Assembly (NCBI RefSeq): GCF_028640845.1
Contig: NC_080539.1
Span: forward strand, 106,666,554-106,730,553
DNA from: Ahaetulla prasina
Lineage: Eukaryota; Chordata; Lepidosauria; Squamata; Colubridae
Reading direction: 5' to 3'
DNA: 64,000 nucleotides
Positions 45,829-57,053 of the stretch are shown here, one piece after another. The notes under the pieces were generated by a model, which did not search any database, was not told the DNA's origin, and saw only the letters and a program-made list of their open reading frames with translations. How positions within the stretch are numbered: the first letter of the stretch is position 1; each line of letters starts with the position of its first letter. The position numbers and the translations under genes were made by a program.

Positions 45829-47260
45829 ATTTTCAAGCACATTCCCAAGAAGTGTTGCTTCGGAAGACTAATAAGAAAACCTGACCAGCATTCATCAGCT
45901 GGTTTAGTATTGGAACAGCAAGTACTATACTTAGTTTAAAACTCAGTTTTATATATTTCTTTTAAAAATACCATCGATCCATTGAAAACATCAGAAGAAA
46001 ATATCAGATATCTTGCCCACTAGCAATGGATGATTTTGTCCTCCTGTGTTTTCATGTAGATATTTAACAGGAATGGAAACAGCACTGATCTCTGTGACCC
46101 CACAAATGAAGGACTAAGGATGATCAACACCAATTGGTATTGGGCCTGTAGGAAGGAAGAGAACCAGCACAATACAGTTGTACCCATTCCCAATCCCTGG
46201 TACCAACCCAGAGGGTTATCCTGGTCAAGGATATTGAAATCCTCCAAGAGATCAAATAGAGCCAGGATGGATGCATTATCCCCATTCTTCTCCTGCCAGA
46301 AATCATCCAAAAGTGCAATCATTGCCATTTCTGTCCCACGTCTGGGCCTGAAACCTGACTGGAAGAGATCCATATAATCCACTTCATCAAGGATCTGTTG
46401 AAGCTACTGAACAACCGCCATCTCCACAACCTTCCCTAAAAAAGAAGGTTGGACACCACTTGGTATACTGGAAGCCAGCAATAGCTTCTTGTGGAGGGAG
46501 CGAATGCTCCTTGAGCAGGGATCTAATGAGCAGATGGCTGAACTTGCTGTCATAAGGGCCCTCTTCTCTTCTTCATGTCCAGCAGATTCAAAATGTTCTC
46601 AGAAAAGACAACAAGATTGTCCCAAGGCACCTCCTTCAGACCTGCACAAAGGTTGCCATCTAACTGGGAATGAAATTGAGCAATTTTGTCCAACAGATGC
46701 ACTGAAAATTCCTCTATATGGCCTTACAGTTGAATCTCTAGGTACTCCTTACCTAGAAGGGCTCAAGTCACTTGGAACAAGACTGCCAGGCACACTTACC
46801 AGCTCTTAGCAACACCTTAAGTGTGGCTGTCACTGGTGTTTGTTCAAATTAATCCTTCATTGGCCTCCAGCGATAGTCTAGGTATCTATTCTCCCATTTC
46901 ATCTCTCTCTTTTGGGAACTCTTCAAAATCTAGCAGTCACCAAGGGCTGAATTTTATGGTTACCAGGACATGATGTGACCATGATAAAGGAGCTAGAGGA
47001 AGCTTCCCCAACTCCAGATCATGTTGTCACTGCTGCAACAAGAGGACCAGATCAGGTATTTGACCATTGATCCATGTGAGACACTGGATGACCTGTAATA
47101 GGCCTATAGCTATCATGATAGGCATGAATTCCTAAGCCACTTCAGCCTCTACTCTTGGGGAAGGCAAGTCAAAATCTTCCAGGACTATAAGCCTGGGGAA
47201 TTGCATTGCCAACCCTGATACGCAGTTGAGGAACTCAAATAAAGAGACAGCCACACAGTA
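45829..47260 (-). mobile_element. Antisense CR1/L2-type LINE with RT fragment
   Basis: The minus strand at 46382-46020 encodes an RT palm-like segment: FQSGFRPRRGTEMAMIALLD, then FNILDQDNPLGWYQGLGMG and LCWFSSFLQ. These correspond to the regions before the YADD box. Key positions are altered and the GVPQGSVLSP motif is degraded to 'GSQRSVLFPFLLNIYM'. Further upstream minus-strand text to about 47260 looks like the RT N-terminal part or endonuclease linker, with stops. It is the same family as the RT text inside mosaic blocks D and E. Confidence 0.65.
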
Positions 47261-48174
47261 GAGAGATTACTACTGTAGCAATACTATAAATTATAAATAT
47301 TACCTATCAACTTCAGAATCTTTTAGAAATAGAGATACATTTCCATATAAGTATAACAAACAGGCAATTTTTGTCATAGGTTTTTGTCTGATAAAAAATA
47401 TTTTCTCATAACTAAAACATCCTTTAGATTGTTTGAAAATGTAACAGATGGGTTGATTTTTCTGCCATTGCAGTATAGTAAAGCAGCTTACACCATTAAT
47501 CTAAGGATAAAATGCCCTGCTTCCTATTCTGTGTTATATAAATGTTCTTGTAATCAGCATATAAACCACAACTCTTTAGATTTTTTTCTTATTGTCTTCC
47601 AGATTTTCAACAAAGTAATTCTGGGTTTATTTTGATTTTTTAACTAATGATTTTATCTATTTCTATAAATACTAAATAGCAGCAGTTTTTAATCTTTAGG
47701 CATATCCACTACCACTATTTTAGATATCAAACAAATAGATCAAAATATATATGAAATGTATCAGTCTGCATTCCATTTCTTGAAAACATGTATTTTTCCA
47801 TTAATCTGTATTGTACTGTATGTGTTATTCTGTACATCATTTAATTAAATATTCAGTAGTTCAAATTGTCTGCAGCATTTTGAGTGTTCATTTCTTTATA
47901 TGGGCCATGCTTCTCTTTCTGCTTATTAGAGGATTGACAATAATATTTGGGGGAAAAGCCCCTTATGGGGTGGGAGGAAACATTGGGCAGTAATATAGCC
48001 AAATCTACTGCAGTAACTATTAGAAGTGCATCTAAACCCTTATGTAAATTTTGAAATTTCCCCCTTTGTAATGAGGGATATAGAATATAAAAATCATAAC
48101 TGCAGCAACTGGAAAGAAAGTTATTTGTTCATGAGTAGCAGAGGCCTAGCAAATTTATGCAGATATTCATTGAT
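47261..48174. other. EPB41L2 intron 1, no features seen
   Basis: Nothing recognisable is seen. Confidence 0.4.
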
Positions 48175-48740
48175 TTACAGTCTGTAACTTAGTGACTGTT
48201 CAAAGTTATGACATCTCTTCCAAAAGGTACTTATGACCTGGTTCCAGTCTTCCAACAGCCGGAGCCAGTGGTGGGCTGCTGCCAGTTGTAACAACCAGTT
48301 TGCCTAGCCCCGAAAATGTGAGCGCACGTGCATGCGTGAAGTCTTCGGCTTCAAAAACATGGCTATATAGGATAGAATAGCACCAGGGTGGGGGGGCAGG
48401 CCCGTCCCCGGGTCGCAACTACCGGTTCATTCGAACCAGCAGCAGCCTACCTCTGTAGCCCTCCCCATAGTCATGTAATCACATTTGGGACAATGGGCAA
48501 TTGGCCCCAATTTACAACCTTTTGCAGTATCCTGTGGTCACATGACCACAATTTACAACAATTTTTGTTGCAAACTGGCTTTTGGTTTTGGCAAAAGTGC
48601 CCCATAGCAAACAGTGAGTTTGTTTCATGACCACAGATTTGCTTAATTATCACAAAAAGGTAATAAAATAGGATTGGTCATGTGAGTAACCTGCTTTATG
48701 ACTTAATGGGCAGGCTCATTATGACATAAATCAAGGATTG
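48175..48740. mobile_element. Mariner-like MITE copy, split by an hAT-like MITE
   Basis: It begins 'acagtctgtaacttagtgactgttcaaag' and continues with family phrases 'tagtcatgtaatcacattt' and 'ctgtggtcacatgaccac', ending near 'aaatcaaggattgtag'. The termini are decayed. An hAT-like family 2 element at 48266-48455 interrupts it. Confidence 0.6.
48266..48455. mobile_element. hAT-like MITE, family 2, short copy
   Basis: A 190-bp element starts CAGTGGTGGGCTGCTGCC and ends GCAGCAGCCTACCTCTG, giving inverted ends of about 16 bp. It shares 'accggtt' and the general plan with the element at 21906-22557. A clear 8-bp flanking duplication is not visible. Confidence 0.65.
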
Positions 48741-49574
48741 TAGTGAATTGTTCATATTTATGAGATGAGATTGAGTTTTTGGACTTTGAAAGTGGCTGGG
48801 TATGGCTGGGATATCAATTTTAAAAAATCACTTGATAGGAAATATTAAAAAATTAATGATAAAATAATTTGTTTTAATAGTTACAAAATAAAATAGATTT
48901 ATTTACTTATGCCTATTTAATATGCCTATTTAAGGCAGGGTATAAATGTAATAATCTTGTAAGGCTTCTTAAGACATTTTTCATATATTTTTGCTTGGTT
49001 TGCATCATAAATTGCATTGTTTTTCTTTTCTAGTGAGCCTTCAGAATGTGATTAGAAATATTCTGCTTTACTTTCAACAGTAATTTTGCCTGAAAAGGGG
49101 AATTGCAATTTTAATTATGACTCTCCAAAGGTGCTGGATTAGAATTAAAAACCATGTGTTGATCTTTGCTGTTTTTGGACAAAACATAGTTTAACCATGT
49201 TATTTCATAGTTTGTTCTTTAATTCGATTTTTTATCTCTAGCATAGAAATCATTTTTCATAAAATAGCATTTGTCGTAGCCGTTTATGATACACAATAAA
49301 ACATCCCCCATGTATGATTTAAACTTTAATACTTTCATAGTAAAAATATAAAATAGAAATAGAAACAACTAATTCAGAGTAGTTTTTTTTAAATTTTATA
49401 TTTTTATTGTGGAAATATTAAATATTCTACCATACATAGGGAATGTTTTAAAATATACATAATCACAATCCTCCAAAATAAAAATGATGTAACAAACTAC
49501 CTACCATATCCTCTTCCGAAAAACTCCATCTTGAGTAGCTTGTAATATAGAATGTTAAAAGAAATGGGGCAAAC
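48741..49574. other. EPB41L2 intron 1, no features seen
   Basis: AT-rich. A short LINE-tail-like 'aaggcagggtataaatgtaataat' is at about 48932-48956. Confidence 0.4.
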
Positions 49575-49870
49575 CTTTATTTATTCATTTATCATATTTA
49601 TATAGCTACCCATCTCACTAATAGCAACTCAGGGTACATAATAGTGACTATATAATGGTATGCAACAATCAAATAAAATCACAAATACATAAAACAATCA
49701 TTAAAATATTTTTAAAATATCTTTATTAAAAGAATGTATTATAAAAAAATAATATAAATCACCAACCTTGTTCTAAGGGAAGACTACTCCACAGAGAGTT
49801 GACTCCAAATGAAAACCATTCTCTTTTCAGAGGTAGGGTTAATATACTTGGACCAAAATAGTCTGAAATT
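49575..49870 (-). mobile_element. Antisense CR1-like LINE 3' end, degenerate
   Basis: 'ttatttattcatttatcatatttatatagctacccatctcac' followed by 'aactcagggtacataatag' and, further on, 'gggaagactactccacagag' resembles antisense CR1 3' UTR and the end of ORF2 (compare the sister copies). It is strongly diverged. Confidence 0.5.
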
Positions 49871-49937
49871 TTGGCGTGGTAATATTACCAAAGTGGTATG
49901 ACTTTTGGCATGGGATTAATAGTTAACTGATGAACCA

Positions 49938-50703
49938 TATATAGTTCTCAACTTACAACAGTTTGCTTAGTGACCATTTGAAGTTACAATCGCACTGAAA
50001 AAAGTGACACGATCATTTTTCACACTTAGGACTGTTGCAGCACCTCCATGTTCCTGTGATTTACATTTAGATGCTTGACAATTGACTCACATTTATGAAG
50101 GTTGCAATATCCCGGGGTTATGTGATCACCTTTTGCAACCTTCTGAAAGCAAAATCAATGGGGAAACCAGATTCATTTAATAACCATGTTACTAATTTAA
50201 CCACTGCAGTGATTCACTTAACAAATGTGGCAAGAAAAGTCATAAAATGGGACAAAATTCGCTTAACAAATTTCTCACTTAGCAAGATAATTTTTAGGCT
50301 CAGTTGTGTGTCAGGCCTGGAAACCATACTAGACTTTAGGGTTCCAGACGCTGCCACATTTTTCCCCTGAGGGGAAGAAGGGGGGCTGAGGGGTATGGTA
50401 ACATTCTTCAAGCGGTCAAGGTCGGATGGTGTTCACATCTGCAGGAAGAGTGGCGAGAAGATATTCGAATGAACTGGGAGAACGTGGGACCATGTGACCA
50501 TCAAAGGGGTTAGGGGGGTGGGACTCTTGGGGTTTGTATAACTGGGAAAAGAATCCGGAAGTTCAGTTTTGGAATTTCACTCATTGTGTGCCAGTTTCCT
50601 CATGCTAGTAAAGAACTCTGAAAAACAATGGCTTCTGAGTTTTTTATGCAGAAGAGGTTTTTCTGGAACCTTGACATTGTGGTTGTAAGTTGAGGACTAC
50701 CTG
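49938..50703. mobile_element. Mariner-like MITE copy carrying a solo LTR
   Basis: It starts 'tagttctcaacttacaacag', runs with family phrases ('tatcccggggttatgtgatc', 'taaccatgttactaa') and ends GAGGACTACCTG before TA (50704-50705). An LTR at 50309-50676 is inserted near its right end. Without the insert the element is about 395 bp, the same length as the reference copy. Confidence 0.8.
50309..50676 (+). mobile_element. Solo LTR nested in the MITE
   Basis: The 368-bp insert begins TGTCAGGCCTGG and ends CCTTGACA, so it has TG...CA ends. It is flanked by an exact 5-bp duplication, TTGTG, at 50304-50308 and 50677-50681. Removing the insert and one TTGTG restores the MITE consensus 'ctcagttgtggttgtaag'. 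Inside are a TATA-like 'tttgtataac' (about 50535) and a likely polyadenylation region near 'tagtaaagaac'. No internal retroelement sequence remains. Confidence 0.85.
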
Positions 50704-50705
50704 TA

Positions 50706-51978
50706 GTCAAAAAAATTGAAACAGCAGCAATAACAAATACGAGCTAGAGGCAAATGTAAGGAAGCAAGATTCATATACCCGTAGCTTTGTTGAAATGAAG
50801 AGAAGAACATGAGTATTTGTAGGTATTTAAGTGGTTTAAGAGGGATGTATTTTTGCAGGTTTGGATTGTTGCTGCTTATCTTTAGAAAAGACCTGCAGCT
50901 GCGGTTGATGCTTCAAATTAAGCAATAATGGGTTTGGCTTGGTTTTAACTTAATCTATATTATGACTCCAGTTATTGTGAATTGTAAACCATTGTAGGTT
51001 TCTTTGCTCAATGCATAACCCAGCCATTGGGGTCCATTTAACAATGGTTAAGGAAAGTTCTATAAAAATGGTGATCTTAATGAGGGTTCTTTTCCTGACA
51101 ACTGTATTTTTACACATCCCCCATACGAGTTCAGTGTTATGGAATTTGCATTTCTCACTTTGAAAAAACATGGTGTCCTTTCTTTACTCTTTTTATTTTG
51201 TACCTGAATATCGTTATCATTATATCATTATTTCCAGAGTAAAGGGAAAGCCTATGTCCAAAGCAAATACAGACCAAGAAAAAATGTATATGAGCCGAAG
51301 TTGTATATGCTATGCATACAAATAAACATATGCAATGCAACTCTGTTACAATTGAGCAAATCCCAACATGTCCCTGATTACCTCTGAATGTAAGTCAACA
51401 AACAGAAATAGTGACTGAGAGAAAAACTAAAAACATCAGTGAACTGAATGAACTTAAGGTCAAAAAGAAGTGGGAAATGACTCATCAAACCCATTTGCTC
51501 TGGTATTTTCATGAGGCAACATTAAGTTTCTTTGTACTTCAGATTTATCATGACAGACAAATGAAGTTTCTCAGTAAATAAGGAGAATGAGTATACAATT
51601 CTATTGCCTTTAGCAAGCCTTTGATGGTTGCCTAGAAAAATTTTATTTGCTACAGTTGGATAATTCAAGGTGTTAATTACAAATCTAACAGAATGATTTA
51701 TGAATTTGAGTGTTTCGTGGAGAAAGGGATAAATTGGAAAGCAAACAGAATTTCAGTATGGCAAAGGCAGAGGACCAAAATATAATTCAGATGAAACCTA
51801 TCAAAATTCTGGAGTACTTAAGAATTGCTAATATATTTTTGTAATGACAAATAACCTGGACACAGATTTTCAATCATTTAAAATAAATCACAAACCAGAG
51901 TTGTAACAAAGTAAGAGAATATAAAGATTAAAATGAGATTCTTGTTTAATTTCTCAAGCATTGCCATTTAATCTACAT
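50706..51978. other. EPB41L2 intron 1, no features seen
   Basis: Nothing recognisable is seen. Confidence 0.4.
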
Positions 51979-51980
51979 TA

Positions 51981-52185
51981 CAGGTAGTCCTCAACTTACA
52001 ACAGTTCATTTAGTGACTGTTTGAAGTTACAACAGCCTTGAAAAAAGAGACTTAGGACTTTTTTTCGCACTTACCACTGTTGCTGAATCCCTGTAGTCAT
52101 GTGATCAAAATTCAGATGCTCGGCAACTGGCTCATATTTTTGACAGTTGCAGTGTCCAGGGGCCATCTGATCCCCATTTGTGTAC
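51981..52185. mobile_element. Mariner-like MITE, left half only
   Basis: It starts CAGGTAGTCCTCAACTTACA after TA (51979-51980) and follows the reference copy to about 'gtgtccaggggccatctgatcccc', where it stops. The right half is missing. Confidence 0.75.
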
Positions 52186-52311
52186 AATAAAACAGTCTCA
52201 AAATGTTAGAGAGATTTTTGCAGCCGTATCTTTTTCATTTGTTGAATAACTTTACATCATTTATCAGGAAAATGATCACATGTTTAATTAGGGTCGTGAC
52301 ATGTTTTAGAG

Positions 52312-52499
52312 CAGGGGTCGTCAACCCCCAGTCCATGGATTGGCACCAGGTTGCAGCATGCCAGAAACCGGGCCACAGAAACAAGTGAAACCCCATCCGT
52401 GGGATGCAGACAGCATTCAAAACCATGTGCCCTCCCGTCCGTGGAAAAACCTGTCTCCACGGAACCAGTCCCTGGTGCCCAAAAAGTTGGGGGCTGCTG
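52312..52499. mobile_element. hAT-Charlie-like MITE
   Basis: A 188-bp element begins CAGGGGTCGTCAACCCCCAG and ends AGTTGGGGGCTGCTG, with the typical internal 'ccatggattggcacc' and 'ccacggaaccagtccctggt'. It has an exact 8-bp duplication, TTTTAGAG, at 52304-52311 and 52500-52507. This class of short hAT element with 'ggtccgtggaccgg'-type text is widespread in vertebrates. Overlapping open frames here are incidental. Confidence 0.85.
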
Positions 52500-52984
52500 T
52501 TTTAGAGTGCTGTTTTATACCCCTATCCACTCACTTTATGTCAGTATTGGTATATATAGACAAAGTTGCTTCCCATAGTTTCAAACTTGATTCTTTACCA
52601 ATAGTGCTTGAAGAAGACAGGAATGAAACCCAAATCCTTGGGCATTCAAAGCAGAGAAAAATTCATCATACCAAGGGATGGAACAACACTCATGGACAAT
52701 TGTATAGATTTACTCTGTCCTATACGATTTTTGTGCTACCCTGACCTCTAGGTACAGAGTATGGCAGGGCTGTAGAGCACTGGATGGCAGGGGAAAATGG
52801 GGTTTTGTGCTGTGTTCTTGTGCTGGCTGGCTGTGATATGGGGCTTGAAACAGTATTTCTCAATGGCAGTATGGGGATGAAGTACAGTCAGTGGCAGCTA
52901 GCTGACTCTACTTCAGCCCTAACCCTACCAAGGAGCACTGCTGTGCAAGATGGCTAAAAGGACATAGATAGAGAGACGATAGGT

Positions 52985-53480
52985 GGAGGAATTGAAGCCC
53001 CATTGTGATCATTAATGTAGACGGGTTGCCAAGGGCTCAAATTTTGACCATGTAATTGCAGTGGCTGCAACTTCGGAGATCAGTTGTAAATCCCTTCATT
53101 CAGCACTGCTGCAACTTAAATAGCCTCTGAATGAATAGTCATAGGTCAAGGATTATCTGTATGCAATTAATAGATTACCTTGAAGGCCTGGCATAATGTA
53201 TAATCTCTCAGCAGTTCGGGCCGTTGTAAAATGTTTACCCCTCCACAATCATGTAACTACATTTTGAGGACTTAGCAAATGGCTCATCTTTATAACCACA
53301 ATTTGTGGGGGTTTTTTGGTCCACTTTTTTGTCAGTTTCCAGCAAAAACCCCATTCAGAAGAATGGATTTGCTTAACAGCTGTGCTGTTTCCTTAACAAC
53401 CACATGATTCACTTAATGACCACAGTGATCACTTGAATGCTTTGATTTTATGACTGCAACAACTTACAACCAAATTTCAA
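52985..53480. mobile_element. Decayed mariner-like MITE fragments
   Basis: Two pieces (about 52990-53165 and 53205-53480) carry family phrases such as 'tgaccatgtaattgcagtggctgcaac', 'aaggattatctg' and 'cttaacaaccacatgattcactta' in different order, suggesting overlapping or rearranged old copies. Confidence 0.5.
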
Positions 53481-53485
53481 AAGGC

Positions 53486-54340
53486 CAACAGGTTGGGGTA
53501 ATTGTCAGTTCTCAAGAGAGAATGTTCCAGAGGCCAAGGGCTATGTCAGACAAGACATGTCTTCTAATCTCTGCCAGCCAGCATTCCTTGACAGGTGGAA
53601 CTGTTGCTTCTAAAAAGACTAGAAACTAGTTATTTTGAGTTTGCACATACTATAGATTAAGAATATTTACATAATTATTTGGTTTGAGTTCTGAGAACAA
53701 ATTTGTGTACATTTCAGTAACTGAATAATAGATCCAAACAGCAGCAGATTTTTCTGGTAACTAGACATGCCATGGTTAATTGTTTTTGTTTGTTTTGTTT
53801 CATGTTTTCTTTTGAGATTAGATAAATGGAAAAAAGGTTATCTCATACTTATTTATGATAGAATGAAAGGAATAGAAAACATTTTCTATTTTCTGTTAAG
53901 GTTGAATTCGCCAGCAAAGTTGGGGCTTGGGTAGCACTACTCTTACTCGTTATAGAGCCTGGATTTTCATTTTACAATTGCATCATTTGAAGTATCTAAG
54001 ACTTGCAAACCACTGATTGAATACACTGGTTTTTATTTCCCTAAAACTATATATAACTTCTGCTGTAGAAACTAAATAAATCAACATGTCAAAAAAATTC
54101 TGAAATAGAATTTTCAGTAATAGGAAAGCATGAATTGATTCCAGTCTGTTGCAAAATAAAAGTGTGTTTTTGACTAATAGTCCAAGTTTATATACACAGT
54201 TTTAATATGAATAGAGTAATGACTGGTCAAATTGTTTATCCTGTAATAAATCAATTAGTGTAGTTCAAAACCATATCTTTGCGGGTTTTTTGTGTCATTT
54301 TGTAATTATAGGCTAAAACATATAAAGAACGGTTGCAGGA
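53486..54340. other. EPB41L2 intron 1, no features seen
   Basis: Nothing recognisable is seen. Confidence 0.4.
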
Positions 54341-54770
54341 ACTGAGTATGTCTAGTTTAATGAAAAAAATGACTAGGGGTGACATGATAGCAGTCTTCCA
54401 ATATATCAGGGGCTGCCAAAAGAAGAGGGAGTCAAGCTGTTCTCCAAAGCACCTGAGGGCAGGACGAGAAACAATGGGTGAAAATTAATCAAGGAGAGAA
54501 GCAACCTAGAACTAAGGAGAAATTTTCTGACAGTTAGAACAATTAATCAGTGGAACAACTTGTCTCCAGAAGTTGTAAATTCTCCAACGCTGGAAATTTT
54601 TAAGAAGGGATTGGAAAACAATTTGTCTGAAATGGTATAGGGTTTCCTGCCTAAGCAGGGGGTTGGACTAGAAGACCTCCAAGGTCCCTTCCGACTCTGT
54701 TATCCTATCCTATCCTATCCTATCCTATCCTATCCTATCCTATCCTATCCTATCCTATCCTATCCTATTC
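54341..54770 (+). mobile_element. CR1 LINE 3' end with (TATCC)n tail
   Basis: The plus frame reads LQELSMSSLMKKMTRGDMIA, then QYIRG, LRRNFLTVR and INQWNNLSPEVV, a typical CR1 ORF2 C-terminus, though a frameshift or stop interrupts it. The 3' UTR ends 'ggttggactagaagacctccaagg' and passes directly into 14 units of TATCC/TATTC (54701-54770). The 5' end is truncated. Confidence 0.85.
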
Positions 54771-55573
54771 ACTTTGAAATGGTAAAAAAATGGTATAGTG
54801 ATACATCAGCATTTTTACTAAAATGTAGTAAATTTCTAAGAAATGGTAAATGCATCATTACATCTTATTTTATTCCACTTCTGTCATTCCTTCATTAACA
54901 TCCTTTAGATGTGGTCTATCCATAGAAATAGACCCCATTACTGACAAAGTTGATAATGTGATTACTAATTTATGGCTCCATTATTTAAAGATCCCTTTTA
55001 ATATTTCCAATGTTTTCATGTTTTGTGTCATTTTGTAATTTCCAGTATTAATTGCAATAAAATTCAAACTGAAAACGGCCCACAGTAAATGCCTTTTAGA
55101 CTTCACTGCTAGTGTAATTCTATAAATGTCTACTTGGAAATGAGTCCCACTGAGTTCAGTTAACATTTTTCTTAGTAAGGATGATGATCCAGGTGGAAGA
55201 ATGAAATATGTTCCTTAAACAGTATTTGAGGAAATGCATATAAACAGCTTCTAATTATATTTGTAGGGATTAAAAACTGGTGCATCTGATGACACATGTC
55301 TGATATTAATCTTTTAAAATGTGAAATATATAGTACATGTGTACATATGGTTAGCTACTTTCTGCATTTTATTATCAACTTTTATTACCTATACATCATG
55401 CTAGTTACTTTGCAGCATATTTTTTGCATTTTTACCACAATGATTCAGTAACTCAAAATTGAGCTTTTGATACTGTACTTTATCTAGAGGCCTATATTAA
55501 TTGATAGGAATTACCAAAAAGTCATATATTTTAAAAATGTTCTAAACAAAAAAATTATATCGTATCTTTGTAG
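54771..55573. other. EPB41L2 intron 1, 3' end
   Basis: AT-rich sequence up to the acceptor (tatctttgtag, ending 55573). The polypyrimidine tract is weak. Confidence 0.5.
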
Positions 55574-55587
55574 GGCAACCAGTGATA

Positions 55588-56013
55588 ATGACAACTGAAG
55601 GTGGTTCAGATAGTGAAGTAAAAGAATCAGAGAATCTGAGGACTAACACAGGAAGTGAAAATGCTGGGGATGCACCCGAAAGTCAAGAAGATCAGAAACA
55701 AATGGAAGAAGGTTCTCCTGTCCTTCCAAGTGCAGCTATCCAAAAGAGCCTTAAAAGCTCAGGTGGAAAGGGCATTTCTCGTTTTATCCCCCCCTGGCTT
55801 AAGAAACAAAAATCATATAGCATATCAGAACCCAAAGATGAAACTAAGAAAAGAGAGCATCTAGCATCTGAAGAAGAGACAGCAGTGGAGGAAGGAGAAT
55901 GTCATCTTTCAGAAGAAGAAGCTCAATCTAAAGGAAAATTAGAGGACATTTCTGAGAATCTTCAAGAAGCTGAAGTGGGTGGTGATAAAGAAGAAAAATA
56001 TGCTGAAGCACAG
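55588..56013 (+). CDS. EPB41L2: EPB41L2 first coding exon, N-terminal headpiece of protein 4.1G
   Basis: The exon begins at 55574 after a TAG acceptor, with 14 bases of 5' UTR. The ATG at 55588 opens MTTEGGSDSEVKESENL, matching the known 4.1G start (MTTEVGSVSEVKK type). It encodes 142 residues and ends at CAG|GTACAT (56013/56014), phase 0. The region is acidic and low in complexity, as expected for the unstructured headpiece before the FERM domain. Residues 63-77, ISRFIPPWLKKQKSY, are the conserved segment shared with mammalian 4.1G and its paralogues. Protein 4.1G is a membrane-cytoskeleton linker that binds spectrin-actin and membrane proteins. A GTG six bases upstream is in frame but is not the start. 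Without splicing, the frame would run 36 more codons into the intron. Confidence 0.95.
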
Positions 56014-56324
56014 GTACATCCTAAAAAGAAAAACAAAACAAACTTTAGGAATCACACTTTAGTGGCCTCAGCATTGTTTGGCTACTGTTATGTTACATTT
56101 TCTTTTGTTAATATGAATTAATACCATTCATTCTGAGGTATATTTTTATTTGACAGTGAATCTTACTGTTCATTCCTGCCTAACCAAATATTATAATTTT
56201 GTTACTTCAGATTCAGCAAAATCTAGCTATTGTACTATTTTAAAAGGCCATGAAATTTAAATTTACCTAATCTTTATAAACTAGAATGCATGTTTTTCTT
56301 GTTTGCTGATGGTTAAATAAGAAA

Positions 56325-56552
56325 CTTAGGGGTTGTAATGGCTCAGCCGTTAGACACTGAGCTTGTAAGCTGGAAAGCTGACAGCCCCGGTTCGAGACCT
56401 GAGCGCCATGTTCCATGCGCTTCGGTATGTAGTCATGCTGGCCACATGACCCTGGAAATGTCTTTAGACAATGCTGGCTTCCTTGGCTAGGAAATAGAGA
56501 TGAGCACAGCCGCTGAGAGTCAGACATGACTGTCCAGGGGAAAGCTTTACCT
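56325..56552 (+). mobile_element. tRNA-derived SINE in EPB41L2 intron 2
   Basis: A 228-bp insert with a pol III head ('ggctcagccgttagacactgag') and a perfect B box, GGTTCGAGACC, at 56389-56399. The body includes 'ctggccacatgaccctggaaatg' and the 3' end 'ggggaaagctttaccttt'. An exact 12-bp duplication, TTAAATAAGAAA, flanks it at 56313-56324 and 56553-56564. It is intact and relatively young. Confidence 0.9.
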
Positions 56553-56645
56553 TTAAATAAGAAATAGTAAGACAACTAATACTGTGCAATGTGGTGGGTT
56601 GTTGGGTAGGTTGATGACAGGTGTCCATTGGTTTCTGAGGGTTGT

Positions 56646-56864
56646 CTGAAAAAGGTCTGTCCTGAAATCCAAGGATTTTGGCACAGAGTGTTTGCAGCAT
56701 GAGGTGTGCCAAAATCCTGCTTGGATTTCAGGACAAATCTTTTTCAGCGAGCCCCAAGACAAAAGGACTCCCTCTTGTTTCTAGCAGCTGGCTGTAAATG
56801 CCACATGCTGCAGATGTTCTGTGCCAAAATCCTCCTTGGATTTCAGGATGGGCCTTTTTCAATC
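56646..56864. repeat. Inverted repeat plus a third direct copy
   Basis: The left arm 56646-56685 (ctgaaaaaggtctgtcctga...) and right arm 56705-56747 are reverse complements with a few mismatches and a 3-base indel; the loop is 19 bases. A further copy of the right arm, in direct orientation, is at about 56819-56864. It lies in EPB41L2 intron 2, so in the pre-mRNA it could fold into a stable stem. Confidence 0.8.
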
Positions 56865-56929
56865 ATTCCCCAGAAATGAGAGGCGCAATCCATGCTTCTT
56901 ATCTGGGACTTTTTTTGCTTAAAAACCCA

Positions 56930-57053
56930 CAAAATTGCTTAATAACTTCAACTGAAATTTTGGCCACTGAGTGAAGTGGTCATGTGACATCTTGCTTAAT
57001 GACTGCTTCTTTCAATGACCAAGATTCCAGTTGTGGCAGTTAAGCGAAAACTA
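56930..57053. mobile_element. Mariner-like MITE, right-end fragment
   Basis: 'gtcatgtgacatcttgcttaatgactgc' to 'gcgaaaactacctgtg' matches the end of the MITE family. It is followed by 'tgccatcgagtttgtgtcactcttagagac', which resembles an old SINE/LINE end also seen near 33305. Confidence 0.5.

Noticed and set aside
9326..56399. B-box-like GGTTCGA sequences as possible tRNA genes
   Set aside because: Each lies within a longer SINE body with a tail or target duplication; no complete cloverleaf with paired acceptor stem was seen.
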